Shown in pieces: positions 8,435 through 16,588 of a stretch of 30,781 nucleotides of DNA. The notes beneath the pieces were generated by a model. That model was given only the letters and a program-made list of their open reading frames with translations. It did not search any database and was not told where the DNA came from. The stretch covers positions 1-30,781 of the forward strand of contig CAKSKV010000014.1 in assembly GCA_934465535.1 (NCBI GenBank), given 5' to 3'. The position numbers and the translations under genes are program-made. Origin of the DNA: an uncultured Clostridia bacterium. GTDB taxonomy: Bacteria; Bacillota; Clostridia; Christensenellales; QALW01. The first letter of the stretch is position 1. Every line of letters begins with the position of its first letter.

Positions 8435-9820
8435 TTATTTTTGATTCAGATATTCGTCAATTGCCGCAGCGGCAGCCTTTCCCGCTCCCATTGCAAGAAT
8501 AACGGTGGCGGCCCCCGTCACCGCATCTCCTCCGGCATAAACCCCTTCCTTTGTGGTTTTGCCGCCGTCGCCTACGGTAACGATGCAGCCTCGCCTGTCG
8601 CAATCCAGCCCCTCGGTGGTGGTGCGGATAAGCGGATTGGGGCTTGTGCCTATGGCCATTATCACGCAGTCCAAATCAATATCGTATTCGCTGCCAGGTA
8701 TCTCAACCGGTGCGCGCCGCCCGCTTGCATCCGGCTCTCCCAGCTCCATCTTCACGCATCTAAGCCCGCGCACGGTGTGGTTCTCCCCCTCCAGTATCTC
8801 CACCGGGTTTGTGAGCATGCTGAATATTATACCCTCCTCACGGGCATGTTCGACCTCCTCGCGTCTTGCGGGCATTTCCTCGCTTGAGCGTCGGTAAATT
8901 ATGTATACCTCCTCCGCACCCAGCCTCTTTGCACAGCGGGCGGCATCCATTGCAACATTGCCTCCGCCCACCACTGCCGCGCGCCTGGGCCGCATAACGG
9001 GAGTATCGGAATCCGGCTTGTACGCCTTCATCAGGTTTATTCTTGTAAGGAATTCATTTGCGCTGAATACACCGCACAGCCCTTCGCCGGGAATTCCCAT
9101 AAAGCGCGGAAGTCCCGCGCCCGTGCCTATAAATACCGCATCGTGATTTTGCAGCAGCTCATCCACGGAATTCACCTTGCCCACCACCATGTTGGTCTTT
9201 ATATCAACGCCCAATTCCTTAAGGGTGTCAATTTCCCTTTTCACAATGGCTTTGGGCAGACGGAATTCCGGAATGCCGTAAACCAGCACGCCGCCCGCCG
9301 TGTGCAGCGCTTCATAAACCGTAACGGCATATCCCTTTCTTGCAAGGTCGCCCGCCGCGGTCAGCCCCGCAGGTCCTGCGCCCACTACCGCTACCGAGCG
9401 TCCGTTAGCCTCGGGCTTTGCCGCCTTTCCCTTTGCATGCTTGTTGTGATAGTCGGCCACAAACCGTTCCAGCCTTCCTATGGCCACCGGCTCCCCCTTT
9501 ATGCCCCGCACGCATTTGCTTTCGCACTGCGTCTCCTGAGGGCACACTCTTCCGCACACTGCCGGAAGGGAGGACGACCGCGATATGATCCCGTACGCCG
9601 CCTCGAAATTTCTGTTCCTTACCTCTCTTATAAAGGCAGGAATATCTATGCTCACCGGGCACTTGCCCACACAGGGCTTGTTTTTGCAGTCAAGGCATCT
9701 TCCCGCCTCCGCAACGGCCTCCTCCTCGGTATAGCCCAGCGCTACCTCGTCAAAATTTTTGTTTCTTATTTCAGGCGCCTGAAGCGCCATTTCATGCTTT
9801 TTCAAAGACATATCCGCCAT
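8435..9820 (-). CDS. nfnB: NfnB, large subunit of NADH-dependent ferredoxin:NADP+ oxidoreductase
   Basis: A 461-residue protein of the glutamate-synthase small-subunit fold. N-terminal Fe-S ligands are Cys42, 45, 50, 54 and Cys89, 93, 99, 103. An FAD dinucleotide motif VAVVGAGPAGL (about 143-153) and an NAD(P)H motif AAVVGGGNVAMDAAR follow, and the C-terminal AGGDAVTGAATVILAMGAGK closes the FAD site. Because an NfnA-like partner ends 36 bp upstream, it is best read as the bifurcating transhydrogenase large subunit (about 460 residues in known cases) rather than a glutamate synthase subunit. The complex couples NADH and reduced ferredoxin to NADP+ reduction in anaerobes. The annotation gltA or NADPH-dependent glutamate synthase would be the alternative label. 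Confidence 0.92.
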   Translation of the reverse strand: MADMSLKKHEMALQAPEIRNKNFDEVALGYTEEEAVAEAGRCLDCKNKPCVGKCPVSIDIPAFIREVRNRNFEAAYGIISRSSSLPAVCGRVCPQETQCESKCVRGIKGEPVAIGRLERFVADYHNKHAKGKAAKPEANGRSVAVVGAGPAGLTAAGDLARKGYAVTVYEALHTAGGVLVYGIPEFRLPKAIVKREIDTLKELGVDIKTNMVVGKVNSVDELLQNHDAVFIGTGAGLPRFMGIPGEGLCGVFSANEFLTRINLMKAYKPDSDTPVMRPRRAAVVGGGNVAMDAARCAKRLGAEEVYIIYRRSSEEMPARREEVEHAREEGIIFSMLTNPVEILEGENHTVRGLRCVKMELGEPDASGRRAPVEIPGSEYDIDLDCVIMAIGTSPNPLIRTTTEGLDCDRRGCIVTVGDGGKTTKEGVYAGGDAVTGAATVILAMGAGKAAAAAIDEYLNQK

Positions 9821-9856
9821 GGTTCAACCCTCCGTGTTTTCCGTAATACCGTACTT

Positions 9857-10699
9857 TCAGTTTTGTCCCGCTTTAAGCAGATTGCACTGTTTTTCTCTGG
9901 CTTGCTGTTCAAACGGTCTGTACATTGCTCCGCGCTTTATCGCTTCGTCAAAATCCACCTGATGTCCGTCAAAATCCGGCCCGTCCACACAGGCAAACTT
10001 CATCTTTCCGCCCACCGTAAGGCGGCAGCCGCCGCACATGCCGGTTCCGTCCACCATGATGGGGTTCATGCTCACCACCGTCTTTACCCCGAATTCCTTT
10101 GTAAGCATGCATACAAATTTCATCATTATAAGCGGCCCTATAACTATAACCTCGTCAAAGCGCTCGCCCGCCTCCAGCAGTCCGCGCAGCGCATCCGTCA
10201 CCAGTCCCTTCCGGCCGGCCGTTCCGTCATCGCTCATAAGGATGTAATCATCGCACACGCCTTCAAACTCGTCCTGCAATATCACAAGGTCCTTGTTCCT
10301 GAAGCCCACAATGCCCGTAACAGACGCCCCCTGCTCATGCAGCGCCTTGGCCACCGGATATGCAATAGCGCAGCCCACGCCGCCGCCTATGACCGCAGCC
10401 TTTTTTATGCCCTCAATTTCCGTCGCCTTGCCCAGCGGGCCGACAAAATCGGATATGCAGTCGCCCTGATTAAGCGCAGCCAGCTTCATGGTGGTGCCGC
10501 CCACTATCTGAAATATAATGGTGACCGTTCCCGCCTTTGCGTCATAATCCGCAATGGTAAGCGGTATACGCTCCCCTTCATCGTCCACTCTTAAAATAAT
10601 AAACTGCCCCGCTCTTGCTTTGGCCGCTACCTCCGGCGCCTGAATATCCATAAGCATAACAGTGGGATTAAGCTCTTTTTTCCGTTTTATAAGATACAT
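9857..10699 (-). CDS. nfnA: NfnA, ferredoxin-NADP+ reductase-like small subunit
   Basis: A protein of 280 residues beginning MYLIKRKKELNP. The ATG at 10699 is preceded by GGAAGGAGC, whereas the longer open frame (to 10834) encodes an unlikely basic extension. It has an FAD-binding beta-barrel (RVDDEGERIPLTIADYD), an NAD-binding half (AAVIGGGVGCAIAYPVAKAL) and a C-terminal [2Fe-2S] site with GMCGGCR and a later FACVDGPDFDGH. This is the DHOD electron-transfer-subunit/NfnA architecture. It sits directly upstream of nfnB, and the two form the cytoplasmic bifurcating complex that interconverts NADH, ferredoxin and NADPH. Confidence 0.92.
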   Translation of the reverse strand: MYLIKRKKELNPTVMLMDIQAPEVAAKARAGQFIILRVDDEGERIPLTIADYDAKAGTVTIIFQIVGGTTMKLAALNQGDCISDFVGPLGKATEIEGIKKAAVIGGGVGCAIAYPVAKALHEQGASVTGIVGFRNKDLVILQDEFEGVCDDYILMSDDGTAGRKGLVTDALRGLLEAGERFDEVIVIGPLIMMKFVCMLTKEFGVKTVVSMNPIMVDGTGMCGGCRLTVGGKMKFACVDGPDFDGHQVDFDEAIKRGAMYRPFEQQAREKQCNLLKAGQN

Positions 10700-10805
10700 C
10701 TTTCCTGCTCCTTCCATACTCCCGTTCTTCCGAAGCGGCACTTCCGCACCGCCTGTCTTGCGCACTTTCGCTTCTGTATGCGCTTTTCTGTTTATCATAC
10801 ACCAA

Positions 10806-10848
10806 AAGCCGCTTTTGCACAACAGCTTTTGCACGCAGCGGCAAGCTT
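10806..10848 (-). terminator. Probable terminator after the LysR-type regulator gene
   Basis: On the minus strand GCCGCT and AGCGGC can pair around a loop of about 24 bases that holds the direct repeat GCAAAAGC, followed by TTTTGG. It lies 20 bp beyond the stop at 10869. The long loop makes it a weak terminator. Confidence 0.45.
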
Positions 10849-10868
10849 TAACCGTTTTTTATCCGCAT

Positions 10869-11744
10869 TTACTGTCTGCTTGTCTTTTCAAAGCGTAAAA
10901 AGCACTCCGTCAGATAATCGTAGAAATCATGCACGGCTTTATTCTCGGATTTATTATTATATAGCGACACAATTATATCCCTGCTGCACTCCGGCTCCGT
11001 CAGCTCCACCAGCGCAACCGCCGGATTGTTCAGCTCTCCCCACGAATATTCCGGCCAAAAGCCCACCCCGACTCCGGCAGCTATCAGGTTTTTTACCGCC
11101 GTGGGGTTATCGCTCTGAAACACCACATTGGGTTCAAAGCCCGCCTGAGAGCAAAAGCCGTCGCACAGCATGCGGAATTGCCTTGAGCCCGCCAAGGCAA
11201 TAAATTCCTCATTTTTCAGCGCCCCCAGCGACACCTTATCCATTCTTCCGTAAGCCCCTTCCGCCGGCACCGCGGCAAATATACGCTCGGAAAACACATA
11301 TTGCCGGTCCCCCGCCGCTCTTTTGTGAAACAGCCGCGTGGATACGCTTATATCGCAGGCATTCTCCTCGCTTTGTCCCATCTGAAAGTTTATATGCTTT
11401 TTTTCCTGCTTGAAGCCTATTACCGCCTCCGTCACAATATACGATGCCGCCAGCACATTCATATGCACCGTGCTGCTTTGAGTCTTGGCCATTTGCTGCA
11501 TCTCCCCTTTAAGCGCATCCGCCGCCCTTAATATCTCCTGCGCCCGCTCCTTAAGCAGCTCCCCGTAAGGGGTAAGCACCACGCCCCGCCCGCGCTGTAC
11601 AAACAGCGGCACCTCCAGCTCCGCCTCCAGCCTGTGCAGCGCCTGTGTAAGCGCCGGCTGCGCTATGTGCAGCTGCTCCGCCGCCCTTGTTATGTGCTGC
11701 AATCTTGCCGCCTCCGCAAAATATCTCAGCTGTGTCAGTTCCAT
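10869..11744 (-). CDS. LysR-family transcriptional regulator (GltC-like)
   Basis: A 291-residue LysR-type regulator. The winged helix-turn-helix occupies about residues 1-60 (MELTQLRYFAEAARLQHITR, then AAEQLHIAQPALTQALHRLE), followed by an effector-binding domain ending in FLRFEKTSRQ. The N-terminus resembles GltC, which controls glutamate synthase in Bacillus subtilis. The neighbour downstream is nfnAB, whose large subunit is a glutamate-synthase relative, and divergently upstream lies the SemiSWEET-like pair. Either may be its target; the sequence does not decide. A good promoter lies upstream with an inverted repeat immediately past its -10, consistent with autoregulation. Confidence 0.9.
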   Translation of the reverse strand: MELTQLRYFAEAARLQHITRAAEQLHIAQPALTQALHRLEAELEVPLFVQRGRGVVLTPYGELLKERAQEILRAADALKGEMQQMAKTQSSTVHMNVLAASYIVTEAVIGFKQEKKHINFQMGQSEENACDISVSTRLFHKRAAGDRQYVFSERIFAAVPAEGAYGRMDKVSLGALKNEEFIALAGSRQFRMLCDGFCSQAGFEPNVVFQSDNPTAVKNLIAAGVGVGFWPEYSWGELNNPAVALVELTEPECSRDIIVSLYNNKSENKAVHDFYDYLTECFLRFEKTSRQ

Positions 11745-11795
11745 GCCCTATTCCTCCGATTTATTATTCCGCGACGGAATCATAACTTTATATTA

Positions 11796-11838
11796 TTGAA
11801 TTTATCAATATTGTATATTTGCCATTATCAATTGTCAA
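11796..11838 (-). promoter_or_regulatory. LysR gene promoter with adjacent inverted repeat
   Basis: On the minus strand TTGACA (11838-11833), 17 bases, TACAAT (11815-11810). Just past the -10 (11796-11808) is TTGA-N5-TCAA, an interrupted palindrome fitting a LysR-type T-N11-A box. It could serve autoregulation or the divergent gene. Confidence 0.6.
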
Positions 11839-11923
11839 GTGTATTATATCAGCGAAAAAACAAGAAAAACCGCGCACAAAGCGCAATGCCGTATACCGTG
11901 CGGCCGACGAAAGGGTATTTGAA

Positions 11924-12247
11924 ATGTCTGAAATGCTTGAAACCGTAATGCTGATATGCTTTGGCCTCTCCTGGCCGATATCCGTATATAAAAACATCAA
12001 GGCCCGCAGCGCAAAGGGCATGAGCTTAGGCTTCATACTGCTCATAATATTAGGCTATGCAGCGGGCATCAGCGCAAAAATAGTCAGCGGGCACATCAAT
12101 TATGTGCTTATTGTATACATTCTCAACATGGCTGTGGTGCTTGTAAACCTTGCGGTGTATTTCCGCAACCGGGCGCTTGATAAAGCCGCCGCTTCCCACC
12201 CCGCAGTCAAAACCTGCAATCCGAAAGGAGCGTTTTCTCATGAGTAA
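11924..12247 (+). CDS. PQ-loop/SemiSWEET-like small membrane transporter
   Basis: About 107 residues with three hydrophobic helices, matching the size of a SemiSWEET half-transporter. The first helix block, CFGLSWPISVYKNIKARSAK followed by GMSL, has the SemiSWEET pattern of a helix-breaking Pro and the Ser/Gly-x-Ser turn. The usual PQ is PI here. The frame opens at 11819, but the ATG at 11924 has AAAGGG at good distance and begins directly before the first helix. Its last codons overlap the ATG of the next gene (CATGAGTAA), so the two are translationally coupled. SemiSWEETs dimerise and pass small sugars; other PQ-loop proteins move amino acids. The substrate is unknown. Confidence 0.75.
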   Translation: MSEMLETVMLICFGLSWPISVYKNIKARSAKGMSLGFILLIILGYAAGISAKIVSGHINYVLIVYILNMAVVLVNLAVYFRNRALDKAAASHPAVKTCNPKGAFSHE

Positions 12248-12764
12248 TTCAGAATTTACCGAACTCAGCGCATATTCCGAGCTTAACCGCCGCGCGGTAA
12301 AGGGCGGCGCCGTGCTTTTCGGCTCCACCTTTGCCTCCAGGATTCCCTTCAGCGAGCTTGCCGAGGATTTCGCCAAGGGCACTCCCGGCTATAACCGTTC
12401 CGTTGCCGGTTTGTCCTTAGCAAACGCCGAGAGCTGTCTTGAGGAATGCGTCTACGCTCTTGAGCCTTCAAAGCTCTTTCTCTGCTTCGGCGATAACGAA
12501 TCGGCTCCGGCAGATGAGTATATCCTCTGCTACGAAAAGCTGCTCTACCGTCTGCGCATGCGCCTGCCCCAGTGCGATATCTATGTTGTATCCGCCGTGC
12601 CCGAGGCGCACGGATATGACAGCCAGCTTGCCTCCGTTGCCGTCGATGCCGGCTGCCGCTTTATAAACACGGACGATGCCGCGCAGCACGAGAGCCTGCT
12701 TGACAGACTGCGCTGCCTTATGCGCACCCGTCCCATGAGCTTCTTTGATGCAATAAATGCCTGA
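12240..12764 (+). CDS. SGNH/GDSL hydrolase-like protein with altered catalytic residues
   Basis: A 174-residue cytoplasmic protein starting at the ATG at 12240, which overlaps the end of the SemiSWEET-like gene and has AAGGAG nine bases upstream. Its blocks align by eye with small SGNH hydrolases: VLFGSTFASRIPFSELAEDF for block I, YNRSVAGLSLANA for block II and LFLCFGDNES for block III. In block I the GDS of active enzymes reads GST, so the nucleophilic Ser is apparently replaced. Block III reads G-D-N-E instead of G-x-N-D, and I find no clear C-terminal D-x-x-H. It may be an inactive binding protein or have shifted chemistry. The coupling suggests it works with the transporter. Confidence 0.65.
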   Translation: MSNSEFTELSAYSELNRRAVKGGAVLFGSTFASRIPFSELAEDFAKGTPGYNRSVAGLSLANAESCLEECVYALEPSKLFLCFGDNESAPADEYILCYEKLLYRLRMRLPQCDIYVVSAVPEAHGYDSQLASVAVDAGCRFINTDDAAQHESLLDRLRCLMRTRPMSFFDAINA

Positions 12765-12800
12765 ACCCGTTTAACAAACGGTTCACATACCTTACCTCAG

Positions 12801-12826
12801 CCGCAGCCGATACGCTGCGGTTTTTT
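12801..12826 (+). terminator. Intrinsic terminator after the SemiSWEET-SGNH pair
   Basis: A 7-bp stem CCGCAGC/GCTGCGG (12801-12807 with 12814-12820), a 6-base loop and six Ts. Confidence 0.88.
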
Positions 12827-12872
12827 ATATGAACGCATTTAACACAAATTTATTAAATTATACGGCTGTTTA

Positions 12873-12881
12873 TGCTATAAT
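12873..12881 (+). promoter_or_regulatory. Extended -10 promoter of fprA
   Basis: TGC directly before a perfect TATAAT (12876-12881). The -35 is poor, so the extended -10 probably carries recognition. It gives a leader of about 70 nt. Confidence 0.6.
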
Positions 12882-12956
12882 ATCGCTTAGGGCTTATCCC
12901 CCTTTAGGTTTTAATACGCCTTCATTTTTATTCTGTACTTCACGGAGGAACACAAT

Positions 12957-14126
12957 ATGACCAATAAAAAAAGCAACGCCGTAAATGCGCAGAACGACAT
13001 TCTGTATATCGGTGTAAACGATCACCTTACCGATCTTTTTGAGGGGCAATATCCCGTCCCCAACGGCATGAGCTACAACTCCTATCTTATACTTGATGAA
13101 AAAACAGCCGTCACCGACACGGTGGATGCCCGCTTCGGCAGGCAATGGCTGGACAATCTGGAAACGGCGCTTGCGGGTCGCCTTCCCGACTATCTTATAG
13201 TTCATCACATGGAGCCTGACCACTCCGCCTCAATAGCGGATTTCTGCAAAAAATATCCAAACGCCGTAATTGCCGCCACTGCCAAGGCCTTCACCATGAT
13301 GGACGCCTTCTTCGGTTCCCTCCCCAACCCCCGTCTTACGGTAAAGGAGGGCTCCGTGCTCCCGCTCGGGCGGCATGAGCTCAGCTTTATTACCGCCCCC
13401 ATGGTACACTGGCCCGAGGTTGCCGTCTCCTATGACCGTACAGACGGCATACTCTTTTCCGCCGACGCCTTCGGAAAATTCGGCGCTCTGGATGTCGATG
13501 AGCCGTGGGACGATGAAGCAAGGCGGTACTATATCGGCATAGTGGGCAAATACGGCGCTCCCGCCGCCGCTCTTTTGAAAAAGGCTGCCGCTCTTGATAT
13601 CCGCACCATATGCCCCCTGCACGGGCCCGTGCTTAAGGAGAATCTCGCGCACTATATAAACCTTTATGCAGCCTGGTCCTCCTATGCGCCGGAGGAAAGC
13701 GGCGTTGCCGTATGCGCGGCCTCCGTATACGGTCATACCGCCCGCGCCGCCGAGGCTCTTGCGGATGCCTTGCGCAAAAACGGCACAAAAGTGGCCGTAT
13801 ATGACCTTGCGCGGTGCGATATGTCCGCCGCCGTTGCCGACGCCTTCCGCTTTGACCGCTTGGTTCTGGCTTCTCCCACCTATAACGGCGATGTATTCCC
13901 CTGCATGCATGCATTTCTGCACGCCCTTGTTTCCCGCGGCTTCCGCAATCGCCGCGTAGGGCTTATAGAAAACGGCTCATGGGCTCCCATGGCGGCAAAG
14001 GTCATGCAGCAAACTCTCTCCGCCTGCGAGGGCATCGAGTTTCTGCCCGCCGTTACCGTGCGCAGCGCCCTTAATGACCAAAGCGCAAAGGCCGTAAACG
14101 AGCTTGCCCAAGAGCTGCTCAAATAA
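12957..14126 (+). CDS. fprA: FprA-type A flavoprotein (flavodiiron protein)
   Basis: A 389-residue two-domain flavodiiron protein. The beta-lactamase-like domain has the full diiron ligand set: His84-x-Glu86-x-Asp88-His89 (HMEPDH), His151 (APMVHWPE), Asp170 (FSADAFG) and His222 (CPLHGP). The flavodoxin domain starts near residue 248, with the FMN phosphate loop ASVYGHTARAAE and a second FMN contact ASPTYNGD. In anaerobes these enzymes reduce O2 to water (or NO to N2O) in the cytoplasm, using rubredoxin or similar donors. The ATG at 12957 has GGAGG eight bases upstream. It has its own promoter and terminator and no linked rubredoxin gene. The coding strand is relatively C-rich, unlike most minus-strand neighbours. 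Confidence 0.95.
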   Translation: MTNKKSNAVNAQNDILYIGVNDHLTDLFEGQYPVPNGMSYNSYLILDEKTAVTDTVDARFGRQWLDNLETALAGRLPDYLIVHHMEPDHSASIADFCKKYPNAVIAATAKAFTMMDAFFGSLPNPRLTVKEGSVLPLGRHELSFITAPMVHWPEVAVSYDRTDGILFSADAFGKFGALDVDEPWDDEARRYYIGIVGKYGAPAAALLKKAAALDIRTICPLHGPVLKENLAHYINLYAAWSSYAPEESGVAVCAASVYGHTARAAEALADALRKNGTKVAVYDLARCDMSAAVADAFRFDRLVLASPTYNGDVFPCMHAFLHALVSRGFRNRRVGLIENGSWAPMAAKVMQQTLSACEGIEFLPAVTVRSALNDQSAKAVNELAQELLK

Positions 14127-14148
14127 GCTGACAATCAGCATATATGCA

Positions 14149-14183
14149 AATAACGGAGCCTGCCGGCTCCGTTATTCTTTTTA
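14149..14183 (+). terminator. Strong terminator after fprA
   Basis: A perfect 12-bp stem (14149-14160 with 14165-14176) and 4-base loop, followed by CTTTTTACACTTTT. It may also help end the converging dipeptidase transcript. Confidence 0.92.
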
Positions 14184-14259
14184 CACTTTTACCAATGCGC
14201 GCTATACCTGCCGTTTTGATTATATAGGCCCGTTAAGCCCCTAACGGCATACAACGCAT

Positions 14260-15114
14260 TCATTCCCCAAGCAGCACCCTGCGGGCATTGTTTGAAAAAA
14301 TATCCCGCAGAGTATTTTCGTCGACGCCCGCAGCAAGCAGCGCCTGCGCAAGGCGCGGAAAGCCCTCCGGCCCCTCCAGTCCCGCAGGCAATGCGGAGCA
14401 GCCGTCAAAATCGCTGCCCAGCGCAAGACATTTTTCGCCCCCAATATCCAAAATATGCAGCGCGTGCTTCACAAGGCTCTCCATTGTGCCTCCGCAGAAT
14501 TCGCTGTAAAAATTCAGCCCTATAACAGACCCGCGCTTTATAAGCGCCCTTATCTGCTCATCCGTCAGGCTTCGCCTGTGCGGCGTAACGGCATCGGCAC
14601 AGGAATGTGTCACTATCGGCAGCGGCGTATTGTCCAGCACCGACCAAAACGCTTCCCGCCCCGCATGAGAAAGATCCGCCCGTATACCGTTTTCCTCAAG
14701 AAAACGCAGAACTCTCTTTCCAAAGGGAGTCAGCCTGTAATCAACGGCACAGCTGCCGCATATCGGGCTTGCATGGTTCCATGTAAGGGTAGCATATACC
14801 GGCTTCACTCTTTTAATAAGCTCCGTGGGTATTTCCGGATAAAAATAGTCAAGCCCCTCAAATGCTCCGTAAACCCTGCACTCTCCCATGCGCCCCTGCA
14901 GCTGCTCCAGCACGGCCGCCTGCTTTTCCACCGCCGCAAGCTGCGCCTCGGTGCGCGTATCCCTGCCGCAATAACAGGCAAAGCACGCCCTCGTTACCCC
15001 GCCCTTTGAAAGCGATTCTGCATTTACGCTCGGGTTCCCCGGCTGCACCGAAGTCCCTGCCAGCTTGTTAAGCACATCCGTGTGCAGATCAAAAACCTCA
15101 AACCGTTGTGTCAT
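14260..15114 (-). CDS. Membrane dipeptidase, M19 (renal dipeptidase) family
   Basis: A 284-residue zinc dipeptidase. Ligands of the binuclear site are recognisable: His11 and Asp13 (DLHTD), Glu86 (GAFEG), His150 (DLSHAG), His170 (IVTHS), with Asp235 in GSDFDG. M19 enzymes hydrolyse dipeptides, often with a D-residue or dehydro-residue at the second position. There is no signal peptide, so it is cytoplasmic here. GGAG stands seven bases before the ATG. It begins 62 bp after the serpin stop on the same strand with no terminator visible between, so the two may be co-transcribed. It is a little shorter than many family members (about 310-400). Confidence 0.92.
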   Translation of the reverse strand: MTQRFEVFDLHTDVLNKLAGTSVQPGNPSVNAESLSKGGVTRACFACYCGRDTRTEAQLAAVEKQAAVLEQLQGRMGECRVYGAFEGLDYFYPEIPTELIKRVKPVYATLTWNHASPICGSCAVDYRLTPFGKRVLRFLEENGIRADLSHAGREAFWSVLDNTPLPIVTHSCADAVTPHRRSLTDEQIRALIKRGSVIGLNFYSEFCGGTMESLVKHALHILDIGGEKCLALGSDFDGCSALPAGLEGPEGFPRLAQALLAAGVDENTLRDIFSNNARRVLLGE

Positions 15115-15176
15115 ATTTCTTCTCCGTCCTTAAGTTTTTACACGCCCGCAAATACATCCGCCACGCTCCGGCACTG

Positions 15177-16427
15177 TTATGCCCCGATGTCCGTCATTGT
15201 ACCTATAAATATCGGCACGGAGTTTTCGATATCCACCAACATATAAACAAACGGTCTGTCCAGATGCACCTTCTTTTCCGGCTTGGGCTCTGCGGGCGAT
15301 GCGCTTCCGTATGTCATTCCCACAAGTGATGACGCTGCCGCTTGCGTGCCCTTATCTCCCACGGATATGCGGGTTTTGTGAATAATTTGATTTATGCAGA
15401 TATTTTCTCCCGCCGTACCTATTCCGGCAAATTCCGCTTGTTCGGGTGAAAACGCTCTTTTCATTCCCATTTTCTCAAGTACTCCGCACAGCTCCGCCGA
15501 ATACTCCGCCTCAAACTTCGGAATAGCCGTGTCAACATAAGCGTGCTGCCGGTTTTCAATTAACGCCCGCAGCGTTTTTCCGTCAAGCGAAGCGATGTAT
15601 TCCCCAAGGCTTATTCCCTCTGCGGGAACCAGCGCCGCAAAAGCATATTTTCCGCCGTAATACTCCTTCATAAAGCCTTGGGCATTTTCCCCCTCAAGAT
15701 AGCACCGCTCCAGGCTGTACATATATTCGGCTTTACGCGTTTCTCCGTTTTCCTTTGTAAACAGCCCCTCTTTTATACTATCCTCTGCATAAACACTTGC
15801 CCATTCCGCCTTAAAGGCAAGCGCATTCACAATATACATTATTGCCTTCTGCGGAATTTCATCAAGAATTTGGGGGATCATCCCTTCCGTTTTATTATTT
15901 ACCCATTTGTTTATATCCTTGAGGGTTTGCTCGTCAAAAGCGGTTTTATAAATATCCGCGCCGTAATAATCCGCATTCTTCTGCAAAAAGTCCCTGTTTA
16001 CCGTAAAGCTCTCATCCTGCATAAACCATACGGAATCGGCAATGCTCAGCCTGCACTTTTCCGTCTGCGAAAGCATCAGCATAAAGCTGCTTACATAGGC
16101 ATTCAGCTCCTCCGCCGGCATCCCCAGCACCGCTTCCATCTCTTTTAATGTCTCCCCTTGTGCGCCGTTTGCCGTCATTGCCAGCGCCACAAAAACAGAC
16201 ATCGGAGATATCAGCGTGTCTTCCCCCATTTTATTGCATTCTTTCATCAGGCGCATTGCAAAATCCGCCGCACGCTCATTGGCCTGCGTCATATTGCCCA
16301 TGGCATCCACCTCGTTTGCGGTAATACCCTTCATAAGGTTTTGTGCGCGGATATCACTGCATCCGCAAAGCCCCAAAATACACAGCGCCAGCACGACGGC
16401 AACAATTCCCGTATGTAATTTTTTCAT
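15177..16427 (-). CDS. Lipoprotein serpin (serine/cysteine protease inhibitor)
   Basis: A 416-residue serpin with an N-terminal lipoprotein signal (LCGC, lipidated Cys23). Serpin landmarks are NALAFKAEW, IPKFEAEYSAEL, the hinge VGDKGTQAAASS and the distal LDRPFVYMLVD. The hinge has small residues at P12-P9 and the Gly-Thr pair, as in inhibitory serpins, so the loop should insert into the sheet. Counting from the hinge places the scissile bond near T-Y-G-S, but the loop downstream (SPAEPKPEKK) is longer than in alpha-1-antitrypsin, so the P1 residue is uncertain. It would sit on the cell surface and trap proteases, as proposed for gut commensal serpins. The ATG has AAGGAGG upstream, and a cytoplasmic dipeptidase gene follows. 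Confidence 0.94.
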   Translation of the reverse strand: MKKLHTGIVAVVLALCILGLCGCSDIRAQNLMKGITANEVDAMGNMTQANERAADFAMRLMKECNKMGEDTLISPMSVFVALAMTANGAQGETLKEMEAVLGMPAEELNAYVSSFMLMLSQTEKCRLSIADSVWFMQDESFTVNRDFLQKNADYYGADIYKTAFDEQTLKDINKWVNNKTEGMIPQILDEIPQKAIMYIVNALAFKAEWASVYAEDSIKEGLFTKENGETRKAEYMYSLERCYLEGENAQGFMKEYYGGKYAFAALVPAEGISLGEYIASLDGKTLRALIENRQHAYVDTAIPKFEAEYSAELCGVLEKMGMKRAFSPEQAEFAGIGTAGENICINQIIHKTRISVGDKGTQAAASSLVGMTYGSASPAEPKPEKKVHLDRPFVYMLVDIENSVPIFIGTMTDIGA

Positions 16428-16459
16428 AATCCTTCCTCCTTAATTATGTCTTATGTATA

Positions 16460-16468
16460 ATTATAGCA
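16460..16468 (-). promoter_or_regulatory. Extended -10 promoter of the serpin gene
   Basis: On the minus strand TGC directly precedes TATAAT (16465-16460), about 30 bp before the ATG. There is no good -35. Confidence 0.55.
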
Positions 16469-16503
16469 TACTCTCTCTGCCTTTTCCACCCCTCAAAGCA
16501 GAA

Positions 16504-16540
16504 AAAGCAGCGAAAACGCATATTTTTCGCCGCTTTTTTA
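16504..16540 (-). terminator. Terminator of the haemolysin-III-like gene, possibly bidirectional
   Basis: An imperfect stem AAAGC-GCGAAAA / TTTTCGC-GCTTT (16504-16516 with 16524-16536), one mismatch, with T-rich tails on both sides. It separates the PAQR-like gene from the serpin promoter. Confidence 0.7.
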
Positions 16541-16588
16541 TTAAAAAAAACCATCTTTTCTTTTTTATTTTCAGTCCTTATTGCTCAT

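Noticed and set aside
9143..10594. A 483-codon plus-strand frame across nfnB and nfnA
   Set aside because: It spans two real genes and is Arg/His-rich without motifs, so it is a shadow frame.
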